Shown here: positions 54,181-62,167 of the stretch, piece by piece
How the letters are laid out: each line of letters opens with the position of its first letter
Numbering within the stretch: the stretch's first letter is position 1
Position numbers and translations under genes: made by a program
Notes under the pieces: model-generated
Seen by the model: only the letters and a program-made list of their open reading frames with translations
Told to the model about the DNA's origin: nothing
Databases searched by the model: none
Assembly (NCBI RefSeq): GCF_016907735.1
Contig: NZ_JAFBCP010000001.1
Span: forward strand, 558,001-622,000
Reading direction: 5' to 3'
From: Brevibacterium paucivorans
Lineage (GTDB): Bacteria; Actinomycetota; Actinomycetes; Actinomycetales; Brevibacteriaceae
DNA length: 64,000 bases

Positions 54181-55076
54181 AAAAGATCTCACTTGGGACG
54201 CTGATCAGCATTGTTGTGGGTCTGCTCATTCTTGCAGTCGGTATTTACTGCGCCGTCGCGTCATCATTTCTCGCACTCGCGTCATCGGCCTATAACAAGG
54301 GCAACTACGACTCGGCAATTGCGCATGCTCAGCGCTATGACACATTCGTCCCGTTTGAAAAGCACAAAGGACCTTTCAACATAGGCACTGCCCTGGCGGC
54401 TAAAGGCGATCTCGACACCGCTGAGGACCGATTGCGAACTGCGTTGGATCTGACTCCTGAGCGCGACGAATGTGCGGTCCGTCAAAACCTTTCCGCTGTG
54501 ATTGAAGACAAGTCAGACAAAGCGTGGGAAGCGGATCGCCGTGACGAAGCGAAGAAGTTGCTAGAGGAGGCGAAGAAAATTTCGTCCGATGCGCCTGAAG
54601 GGTGCCGCAAGGACCAGCAGGAAAAGAACATGGACCAGGCTGAAAAACGCATGGACGAGACTGAGCAAGAGCGCAAGGACCAAGAAGAGAAGGAAAAGCG
54701 CGAGAAAGAGGAAGAGGAAAAGAAGAAAGAAGAGCAAGAGAAAAAAGGCAAGGAAGAAGAGAAAAAAGACGGCGACAAGCAAAAAGACCAAGGCGAAGGC
54801 GGAAACAAAGAAAAGGACAAGTCTGATGGTGGGGACGACCCCACCGATGAAGGCGACTCGGGCAAGGACCCTGGAGACGAGGACGAAGGGTCGGGTTCCG
54901 GAGACAGTGACGGCCGTGGGTCAGGTGGCCAAGATACGGGTCAGCAAACTGGCGAGGGCGGCAAGGAAGGAGCTGACCCTAAACAGGAAGAACTCGCTAA
55001 GCGAAACGAGAAGGCTCAAGGCCGTCAAAACAAGGAACGGTCGGGTGGATCTTCGTGGGCAGATAAACCCTGGTAA
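54177..55076 (+). CDS. TPR-like membrane protein with Lys/Glu-rich coiled coil
   Basis: 299 residues. One N-terminal helix (LISIVVGLLILAVGIYCAVA), a tetratricopeptide-like segment (residues about 36-95: AYNKGNYDSAIAHAQRY and NIGTALAAKGDLDTAEDRLRTALDLTP), then about 70 residues of almost only Lys, Glu, Gln and Asp (likely a single charged helix), and a disordered Gly/Ser/Asp tail ending SSWADKPW. This is the BatC/E position of aerotolerance-type Bat operons. Start overlaps the previous stop (ATGA). Last gene of the operon. Confidence 0.88.
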   Translation: MKKISLGTLISIVVGLLILAVGIYCAVASSFLALASSAYNKGNYDSAIAHAQRYDTFVPFEKHKGPFNIGTALAAKGDLDTAEDRLRTALDLTPERDECAVRQNLSAVIEDKSDKAWEADRRDEAKKLLEEAKKISSDAPEGCRKDQQEKNMDQAEKRMDETEQERKDQEEKEKREKEEEEKKKEEQEKKGKEEEKKDGDKQKDQGEGGNKEKDKSDGGDDPTDEGDSGKDPGDEDEGSGSGDSDGRGSGGQDTGQQTGEGGKEGADPKQEELAKRNEKAQGRQNKERSGGSSWADKPW

Positions 55077-55146
55077 ATACGTGGCAGAATGGGGACACAC
55101 ACCCTTGTGAAAGGGGCCACAACCGCCCTGTTAAAGAAGGACACGT

Positions 55147-56160
55147 ATGAGCGACACACCTCTGGGACCTGCCGACTACAGCCTTACCCCGCGTTTTGCT
55201 GGACCGCCCACGTTCGGGCTTCTTCCTCGGATTGATGAAGTTGAGAATGAACGACCCGGCGCACCGATCGATGTCAAGGTTGTAGGCATTCCTTTTGATG
55301 CTGGCGTTTCCTATCGCTCAGGAACTCGCTTTGGACCGCAACACATCCGCCAGGCGTCCAAGCTCCTTCGCCCCTACAACCAAGCGACCGATATCCACCC
55401 GTTCTCGACACTGCAGATTGCCGACTGTGGTGACATCGGCGTCAATCCCTTCGACATTGAAAAAGCAGTCGCAGAAGTCGAAGCTCATGCAAACGAACTT
55501 CGCGCAGACGGCGCCAAGCTCCTGACCCTCGGTGGGGACCACACGCTGGCTCTTCCAAACATCCGGTCAGTGGCAAAAGACCACGGCCCAATTGCCGTGC
55601 TTCACTTCGACGCGCACCTCGATACCTGGGATACCTATATGGGTGCCCCGTATACCCACGGCACCCCGTTTCGCAGGGCGTCAGAGGAAGGTTTGTTAGA
55701 CCTGGAACGCTGTATGCACGTGGGGATTCGCGGTCCGTTATACGGCAAGAAGGATCTAGAAGACGACAAGGTGCTTGGATTCCAGGTCGTGCGTTGTGAC
55801 GACTACCAGTTCCGCCCGCTTCCTGAAATCGTCGATGCTATTCGCACCCGTTTGGGTGATTCTCCGGTATATCTTTCGATCGACATCGATGTATTAGATC
55901 CTGCAGCAGCTCCTGGAACTGGCACTCCAGAAGCCGGTGGAATGACCAGTCGCGAATTGCTCAACTCAATTCGCGGACTGCAAGGGCTCAACGTTGTAGG
56001 GGCAGAAATTGTTGAGGTCTCCCCCGCTTATGACCACGCAGAACTCACTGGTTTGGCTGCAGCGCAGGTGGGTTACGAAATTCTCTCCCTGTGGGCTGCC
56101 CAAAAAGCCGGCCACACGTCTCCTACTGGCCCCATTGCTGAAAGGTTCACGCAGAACTAG
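55147..56160 (+). CDS. Agmatinase/guanidinobutyrase family ureohydrolase
   Basis: 337 residues; Mn-dependent hydrolysis of a guanidino compound to urea. Metal ligands: His132 in GGDHTL, Asp155-His157-Asp159 in FDAHLDT, and the SIDIDVLDP pair near 246-250. The DAHLD form and the [10 protein letters not shown] segment are like agmatinase and guanidinobutyrase rather than arginase. AAGGA lies upstream of the ATG. It has no arginine-pathway neighbours here, so the substrate is open; speB is possible. Confidence 0.88.
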   Translation: MSDTPLGPADYSLTPRFAGPPTFGLLPRIDEVENERPGAPIDVKVVGIPFDAGVSYRSGTRFGPQHIRQASKLLRPYNQATDIHPFSTLQIADCGDIGVNPFDIEKAVAEVEAHANELRADGAKLLTLGGDHTLALPNIRSVAKDHGPIAVLHFDAHLDTWDTYMGAPYTHGTPFRRASEEGLLDLERCMHVGIRGPLYGKKDLEDDKVLGFQVVRCDDYQFRPLPEIVDAIRTRLGDSPVYLSIDIDVLDPAAAPGTGTPEAGGMTSRELLNSIRGLQGLNVVGAEIVEVSPAYDHAELTGLAAAQVGYEILSLWAAQKAGHTSPTGPIAERFTQN

Positions 56161-56177
56161 GCGAAGGCTCTAGAACT

Positions 56178-56218
56178 CACAGACGGGGCGCTCTGACAAT
56201 GCGTGCGCCCCGTCTGTG
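56178..56218. terminator. Bidirectional terminator between the ureohydrolase and the membrane protein gene
   Basis: Perfect 14 bp GC-rich stem (56178-56191 with 56205-56218), 13-base loop, between converging genes. Confidence 0.75.
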
Positions 56219-56235
56219 TGTAACTTGAACTGTCC

Positions 56236-57108
56236 TCAGTAGCCCTGTTGCCCGTATCCAGGTCCGGATCCGTAACCTGGCCCTGAACCATAACCGGGTC
56301 CAGCAGTCCCCGGTCCCGCTGTCCCAGGACCAGCCGGTCCAGGCCCGCCAGGGCCCGGACCATATCCCGGCCCGGCGCTTCCGGGCCCCACGTTCCCTGG
56401 CCCCATGTGTCCGGGACCGCCAGCACCTCCAGCCATTGCTGGAACAGCCTGTTGCTGGTGGTGTTGGACAACAGGTGGCTGTTCTTGACGTTTCTGCGGA
56501 CCTTTCATCATGATCGCGAAGATCAAACATCCAAGCCACATGACAATTGTCGAAATAAACAGGACCCAGAAGCCCGTATCCATACTGGACGCGCCAAACC
56601 CCTTGAGCGCGAAAAACTCTTGGACAAACGCAAGCGAACACGCGTTCAAAGTAAAAAGGTTGGCCCACCGGGGCGCTGCGCACAGCGCACAAATCAACGC
56701 GAACGCGAGCATCAGGGAGCCGAATCCAATGAGTAGGCGCTGATCACCTTCTGAAAGGAACCCCCCGTTTTGCCACGGAATCCAGTGCATGAGAACAATC
56801 GGAATGATGAAAACAATGGGACCGATGGCTGCGAGTATTTTTCCAAGAGTGTTAAATGCCAAGTCACTGCGTCCTTCGAACGCTTGGCGTGGAGGTTTGA
56901 CCTGGAGTTCCTCGCCCAAGCGCACGAATGACACTACGAGCGCCCAAACTGTCAGAACAGCAGTTCCGAGCCCAGCAGTTAACACTGTGACTAACGGGCC
57001 AATCCACCATGAAAAACCAATAATGCGCGCAAGTTGGATGCCCACAACGGGACTCACAATAAGGTGAGTCATCAGTAACGCGAACACTAATGGAGAACTC
57101 AAAATCAT
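56236..57108 (-). CDS. Polytopic membrane protein with Gly-Pro-rich tail, last gene of the GTPase operon
   Basis: 290 residues. Six or so hydrophobic helices fill about 1-205. A short Gln/His linker then leads to a tail of about 60 residues made of GPG repeats (MGPGNVGPGSAGPG, then GSGPGY repeated), collagen-like in composition. The ATG (57108) begins two bases after the stop of the GTPase gene, with AAGGTAAG before it. The membrane part may anchor the GTPase complex. No family assigned; tails of this type also occur on unrelated actinobacterial membrane proteins. Confidence 0.8.
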   Translation of the reverse strand: MILSSPLVFALLMTHLIVSPVVGIQLARIIGFSWWIGPLVTVLTAGLGTAVLTVWALVVSFVRLGEELQVKPPRQAFEGRSDLAFNTLGKILAAIGPIVFIIPIVLMHWIPWQNGGFLSEGDQRLLIGFGSLMLAFALICALCAAPRWANLFTLNACSLAFVQEFFALKGFGASSMDTGFWVLFISTIVMWLGCLIFAIMMKGPQKRQEQPPVVQHHQQQAVPAMAGGAGGPGHMGPGNVGPGSAGPGYGPGPGGPGPAGPGTAGPGTAGPGYGSGPGYGSGPGYGQQGY

Positions 57109-57112
57109 GTTC

Positions 57113-58294
57113 TTACCTTGCTCCCATTGCCCACTGAAGTGGGTCGAGTACTCGAAACGGCGCAATCCCCAAGCTTGAAACCTGTTCTCCTACCGGAGCA
57201 TAGCCCAAAGCCGAAATCGCAAAGAATCTGTGTGGAATCTGTTGACCAGTGTGCGGATTTTCGATCTTGTTCACGATTTCATCCGCGCCCATTCTCAACA
57301 ACAAGCTCTTAACTTCTTGATGAAGCAACAGCTGATCAGTTTCTGCATCGTCTGATGTCAGACGCTCTCGCATCATCGCCGACCCACGGTTAGCCATGAC
57401 CCGACTCCAGTCTTGGTCGTCAATGTCGGCCAACGTCTGCATCACGTCAAACTTCGACAGCGCAATGCCTACACGTGGCGCAGGCTGGGTCGCTCCGATC
57501 CGGCGTTGCAGATTGTCCAGCACCTGAACGGGACTCCCTGACGAGCGTGCTTGTGTGGGAACAAGGTCGTTGAGTCGTCGCGAAATCGCGTCAACAGACA
57601 GGGGGTCAAACATGAACAGAATGACATCCGCACGCTTCATGAAGTCCAGGTGACCATCATTTTCTGGCGGGTTTTCCAGCTCTTCACCTGCAACGTCACG
57701 AAGCACCAACAGCTGCCGGCCGTTCTGGTGATTGCCACCCACACTGAAAACGAGCGGGTCGAGCTGATACGCCTGGCCCGTGTCAGCACGCACAGTCGCA
57801 CCCATCAAACCCATCTGTTCAAACAGAGGACGTTCATAGTACGTCTGGTAGTTCTCATCAGTGGTGTCGGTGTACATCTGCAGGCTGGTCCCGTTGTTCA
57901 GAAGCTCGCGTTTGAGCTCCTTGATCGCGGTGGCGATGTACAGGCTTTTTCCGGACGCGCGCGCCCCACACATTGCAATAACGGTAACGTTCGCGAATCG
58001 CCAACCCGGAGCAAGCGGGTTGTGGCAAATGGGGCACAGCTCAGCACCCAGGCGCGCCGACTGTGGGAGTCCCCCGCTCGCGACAATTTCGTTCAGCGCC
58101 GCATCGGCGTTGGGTTCAACATACATGTTGTCCACGACGTCCGCGTCGAGATCGAGCGTAGCTTCAATCCGGACCTCACGCCCCAGGAAGTACGACGCGT
58201 TGTTGTCCACAACTGGAGCGCTTCCCGTGTTTTCAAGCGCCCACGTGTACGTGTCGTATGGGACGTCAAACAAACATACTGCACATTTCGCCAC
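57113..58294 (-). CDS. GTPase of the GTPase-associated (GAP1-type) operon, with zinc-ribbon Cys pairs
   Basis: 393 residues. Four Cys (C4, C7 and C87, C90 in KCAVC and LCPICH) form a likely split zinc ribbon. A P-loop GTPase-like domain follows: Walker A GARASGKS (110-117), DVAG (the DxxG switch), a hydrophobic strand FMFDPLS, and SKFD (a T/NKxD-like G4 motif). This suits the 'double-GTPase' family that co-occurs with GAP1 proteins. The GTG start at 58294 has AGAGGAG five bases before it, one base after the vWA stop. GTP hydrolysis is inferred, not shown. Confidence 0.85.
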   Translation of the reverse strand: MAKCAVCLFDVPYDTYTWALENTGSAPVVDNNASYFLGREVRIEATLDLDADVVDNMYVEPNADAALNEIVASGGLPQSARLGAELCPICHNPLAPGWRFANVTVIAMCGARASGKSLYIATAIKELKRELLNNGTSLQMYTDTTDENYQTYYERPLFEQMGLMGATVRADTGQAYQLDPLVFSVGGNHQNGRQLLVLRDVAGEELENPPENDGHLDFMKRADVILFMFDPLSVDAISRRLNDLVPTQARSSGSPVQVLDNLQRRIGATQPAPRVGIALSKFDVMQTLADIDDQDWSRVMANRGSAMMRERLTSDDAETDQLLLHQEVKSLLLRMGADEIVNKIENPHTGQQIPHRFFAISALGYAPVGEQVSSLGIAPFRVLDPLQWAMGAR

Positions 58295-58295
58295 A

Positions 58296-59282
58296 TTAAC
58301 TCCTCTGGGAAAGTGCCTGGACAAACTGGGCCAGTGCTGCAGAACGGCTCGCCTCGGGCATGTTCGCCAAAGCGTGTGTGTCAACGTGCGTGGCCGGGAC
58401 AGGAATCTCGACTCCACTCGACTCAACTGCCCACGCTTCACGTGACATGAGCACGACCAGCTTAACTTCGACGCCACAGTTACCTAAGCGTTCAAAGTCA
58501 ACGGGGAGCGAGTCGCTCACATAGATCACCAAAGTGTCCTGCGGCAACGTTGAGATGAATGCGTCGGAAGTAACGACGGAAGCCGAACGCAACGGAGCAC
58601 TCTGGAGTTCATTCACCATGCGTTCGGGAAGTTCGGCCAGCTCAGATCCCATCACCGGCACATACTTGTCAGAGACCAAGGCTCCGGAAATGCTGCCTTC
58701 TGACGTAATCTGCGAAGCGTAACCGATGATGTGTTCAAGGGTCTCTTGCACGTTCTTCGCGTCAAGCGTGTGCGCCGACGCGGAAGCATCCAACGCAATC
58801 ACCACGGGACGGGAAGACCCGTCAACATTGCCAAGTTGCCGGCGCGCTTCAACTCGAACGGCCTCGGCCGAAGACGACAAATCCTGCGCGACCGTGGACA
58901 CGGCGGGCAACTCCACCCGCAAGGATCCACCGTCCGCGGTGAACTGCAAAATGTTGACGCTACGCAAACCTGACGGGTCAATTCCCTCAGACAGACGCAC
59001 TTCGTCTTCGTCTGTGTAGTCAGTTGCGTCGACCTTCACGTTCGCGAAGATTGACGACCCGCGCGGGAACTCTTGCCCACCGGACTGAACAGAGACCGTG
59101 AAGGTGTCAGGCGGTTCTGGAATGATGACGAATCCAGGCGCTGGCGCAACAAAGTCGATTGCCGCACCGGTGGTGTCGACTACGCTGATCGTGTCGGACT
59201 GGCTGGGCAGCGTAACCGACAGGGTCAAGCGGGACCGATTGACGCTCACAGAAGCGCCTCGGTTCAGCATAAAAACAGTCAT
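58296..59282 (-). CDS. vWA domain protein of the GTPase operon, TerD-like N-terminus
   Basis: 328 residues. Residues 1-25 (MLNRGASVSVNRSRLTLSVTL) resemble the opening strand of TerD-family domains; a beta-rich region follows to about 130. The vWA domain has MIDAS VVIALDASASA (Asp165, Ser167, Ser169). No signal peptide, so cytoplasmic. It overlaps the GAP1 stop as ATGA. A role as a metal-dependent scaffold for the GTPase is a guess. Confidence 0.82.
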   Translation of the reverse strand: MTVFMLNRGASVSVNRSRLTLSVTLPSQSDTISVVDTTGAAIDFVAPAPGFVIIPEPPDTFTVSVQSGGQEFPRGSSIFANVKVDATDYTDEDEVRLSEGIDPSGLRSVNILQFTADGGSLRVELPAVSTVAQDLSSSAEAVRVEARRQLGNVDGSSRPVVIALDASASAHTLDAKNVQETLEHIIGYASQITSEGSISGALVSDKYVPVMGSELAELPERMVNELQSAPLRSASVVTSDAFISTLPQDTLVIYVSDSLPVDFERLGNCGVEVKLVVLMSREAWAVESSGVEIPVPATHVDTHALANMPEASRSAALAQFVQALSQRS

Positions 59283-62167
59283 CGTGTGTCCTCCTGCCGG
59301 TGTAATGACTTCAGGGTGTTCTTGATATCGCTACCCATCCCAAACATGCTGAGTTTTCCGCCTCGATCCGTGACGAAATCCTTTGCACAGTCAAGCACGT
59401 CTTCGGTATGAACGTCATGGGCGAACGGTTCGCATACCGTGTAGATGATGCGCCTGGAACCCTGCACCAAATCAACAACGCCTACGGTTGCCGACGGCAT
59501 AGCGTCCCGCACGGATCGGTCCGTCATCGCCAAAACCACAAGGTCTTCAGGTTCAATGTCCGGGTGTGCGTTCGTCAGCGAGCGCCGCACGCGTTCGGGA
59601 TCCACGCTGGCGGCGTCGATGTCGTCGACGTTCACCGACTGTACCGGCGCGTTGTTCACACTGTACGTGTCGGGGAAAACCGTCGACGCCAGTTGGTACG
59701 CGTACAGATAGGAGCTCAGCGCCTGCCGGTGGTGTCGCTTCCAGTCCCCCAAGTTATATGTCACTGCCAAAAGCGTCGAAGAGTCGAGTTCGCGAGGCTG
59801 CTCATACGCATCGAGCAGAAGGCGCGGGTACCAGACTCGTCGGCTCAATGAGCTCCCTGCAGCGAGCTGTTCGCACACGGTTTTCAGTTCAGGCGACCAC
59901 GCGTGTGCGTTGATCAGCGCTAATACTGCATCTGTGTCGAACAGGTGCGGCGCTACGTGGAAACATTCGACCGCTACCTCAGCGGGCAATGTGACGATGT
60001 ATCGCACCACCTGCGTGGGTTGCGCTGACAAGGTCTGCATGTACCGGGTCAGTGGCACGGCCAGTTGGGGGTTTTCACGTAGGCTCAGCGCTGTCAGTTG
60101 CGCGACCAGAGGTGTGAATGCGTTTCCGTGCGCGCGTTGCTGTACCTGCTTTGGTAAACCGTTGCTTACCAGCGCACGTGCCAGTGGCTCCGAAACTGCC
60201 AACGTCTCCGAGGCTGACCGCGTTCGCAACGCGCCGTCCTGGGTCGCTGTTGGTCCCGTGTCGTGTTGCTGGACGCCACGTTCTCCCGGTGGCGCCCACT
60301 GACTTGCGGGTTGAGGTGACCGCGCAGGTGGCACAGGAGGTGGGGTGGACGGGCGTGCAGGCGCTGCGGGAGGTGGCGCGGCTGGTTTGGGAGGAACCAC
60401 CGAGGTGGGTGCCGGGTTTGTTGGAACCCCCGCCGAGGTGGGTGCTGGGTGAGCCTGCGTCTCAGGTGTGTGCGCTTGTTCGTTTCCGAGAAGAGCGTGT
60501 ACAAATGCGGACGTGGCACGAGCGTCAAGTTCGACAGGGTGCGAGTACCGTGGCGCCGATTGTGGCAACTGGGCAATGAGGGTGATGAGTCGTTCACTCA
60601 GCTGAGGATTCGCGTCAAAGTCCGCGATACCCGCGACACACAGCATCTCAGCAACCGCAAACGAGGACTCTGTCACCCGCCCCAACTCTTGCTCAACACG
60701 ACTGACCGCACCTGCGACGACCTCGGCGTCCTTTGCCAACTCAGGCGCGCACACAAGCTGCGCTGGGCGCGGAACGTTGGCCCGTCCTTCCAACGTGGCC
60801 ATGAGCGCGGCCCGCTGCGCGACGATTCGTTCCGCGCTGTTCGCGTCATGCGGGTATTCGTCGACAACCGCCCACGGATCAGAGCTACCGTTCACGCGCG
60901 CCACCACGTCTTGACTGACGCGGGCAAACAGTGTGTCGATGTGACGAGCGGAGGCGGGGAAGCTCCGGCTTGCTGCGTCGAGCGCCCGGTCCACAATGCC
61001 ATGGTCCAGCGACCCTGGTTCCTTGACAAGAAGCGCGGCTAGGGCCCACACGGGTTGCACGTTTTCATGCGGCTGAACAGGAGCCCACTGGTCCATGTTT
61101 GTAAGGGCTTCAAGCCTGCCCGCAAGTTCTTGCGGTTGGGCAATGCACGCGCGGATGAGCGCTGAGTACGCAGTCACTGGGATTGGGCGCCCCTGGTTGA
61201 GCACATGCTGTTCGCCTTCAATACGTGGAATGTCGCCGTCGCAGATCACGTACGCGTGGTCCATGCGTTGCACATCTTCACGGTCGCATTCGGGAACGGC
61301 TACGATCTGCATACTGCCCTTGAGCTCACGGGCACGTTCGTACACTGACCAGTTCACAGTCCGCGCAAGCGACGGGCTCATGAGGTACTGCACCGCCATC
61401 ATGACGATCGCGCTCCAGTCCTGCCTGTCACTGACCAGCACTACAACCCCCGAGTCCCGGGCGTTCATGAGAGCATCAGCAGCGGCCAGGATCGGCTCCG
61501 TGTATCCCGGCGTCTGGAGTACCTTTGCGATCATGTTCAGGTTGCCGGCCTGCATGCTCTGAGGCTTCTCAGCGATCTGCGTGTGCAGAATGTCGTCGAC
61601 ACTTGCGGGCCTGGCAAAGCTGGGCGAGCGCCACAAGTCGATGGGCCGCATCGTGTCCGGGTCGCGGTCCATCAGAATGTGGCTGTACACGTTTCCGGGG
61701 CGTCCGGTTGAGTCGGCTCCTGCGTTAGCTGCGTAGGCGTAGATTCCTGGCCGGTCGCTTTCAGGTGCGTGGTAGGCCAGGCGTACAGGCAGGGCTGCGA
61801 CTTGTTCTGGGGTTGCGAACTTAGGAAGTGTGCCGTGGTACGAAAACTGCGACATGACGTAGCGACGCAGGGTCCGTCGTTCGTCGTCGGTGGGTTCCCC
61901 CACGATGTCTTTTTCTTGCCACCCTCCCGGTGACCCGTCGGCCCGGTCGAATGAGGCGTATGTCAGCTGCGCCCAGCGTGTGACGGGTGGCTGTGGTGTG
62001 TCCCGTGGGGTGGGTGTAGGTGTGACCGTGCCCGAGGTGGTTGCGGGTGAGTCGCTGTTTGGCACGGTGATCCGCGCGGTGGGTGCCGAGGGGGTTCTGT
62101 CCTGGGGGATTGTTCTTCCAGCCCGGTGACCAAATGTGGGTGGCCCTCCCGTTTGGCCCTGGCTCAT
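59279..62167 (-). CDS. GAP1-like GTPase-associated protein
   Basis: 962 residues. A Pro/Thr-rich disordered N-terminus (1 to about 63), then a conserved domain starting TRWAQLTYASFDRADG with GRPGNVYSHILMD, a middle domain (RTVNWSVYERARELKGS, AYVICDGDIPRIE), a long Pro/Ala/Ser linker (about 580-660) and a C-terminal helical-beta domain ending LKSLHRQED. The opening matches the GTPase-associated protein 1 (GAP1-N2/M/C) layout as I remember it; a profile search would confirm. Start 62167 overlaps the Fn3 gene stop (ATGA), with AGGGGA nine bases upstream; the frame to 62254 is rejected. Confidence 0.82.
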   Translation of the reverse strand: MSQGQTGGPPTFGHRAGRTIPQDRTPSAPTARITVPNSDSPATTSGTVTPTPTPRDTPQPPVTRWAQLTYASFDRADGSPGGWQEKDIVGEPTDDERRTLRRYVMSQFSYHGTLPKFATPEQVAALPVRLAYHAPESDRPGIYAYAANAGADSTGRPGNVYSHILMDRDPDTMRPIDLWRSPSFARPASVDDILHTQIAEKPQSMQAGNLNMIAKVLQTPGYTEPILAAADALMNARDSGVVVLVSDRQDWSAIVMMAVQYLMSPSLARTVNWSVYERARELKGSMQIVAVPECDREDVQRMDHAYVICDGDIPRIEGEQHVLNQGRPIPVTAYSALIRACIAQPQELAGRLEALTNMDQWAPVQPHENVQPVWALAALLVKEPGSLDHGIVDRALDAASRSFPASARHIDTLFARVSQDVVARVNGSSDPWAVVDEYPHDANSAERIVAQRAALMATLEGRANVPRPAQLVCAPELAKDAEVVAGAVSRVEQELGRVTESSFAVAEMLCVAGIADFDANPQLSERLITLIAQLPQSAPRYSHPVELDARATSAFVHALLGNEQAHTPETQAHPAPTSAGVPTNPAPTSVVPPKPAAPPPAAPARPSTPPPVPPARSPQPASQWAPPGERGVQQHDTGPTATQDGALRTRSASETLAVSEPLARALVSNGLPKQVQQRAHGNAFTPLVAQLTALSLRENPQLAVPLTRYMQTLSAQPTQVVRYIVTLPAEVAVECFHVAPHLFDTDAVLALINAHAWSPELKTVCEQLAAGSSLSRRVWYPRLLLDAYEQPRELDSSTLLAVTYNLGDWKRHHRQALSSYLYAYQLASTVFPDTYSVNNAPVQSVNVDDIDAASVDPERVRRSLTNAHPDIEPEDLVVLAMTDRSVRDAMPSATVGVVDLVQGSRRIIYTVCEPFAHDVHTEDVLDCAKDFVTDRGGKLSMFGMGSDIKNTLKSLHRQEDTR

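Noticed and set aside
57551..58450. 299-codon plus-strand frame opposite the GTPase gene
   Set aside because: The minus strand carries P-loop and zinc-ribbon motifs with coupled start sites; the plus frame has neither.
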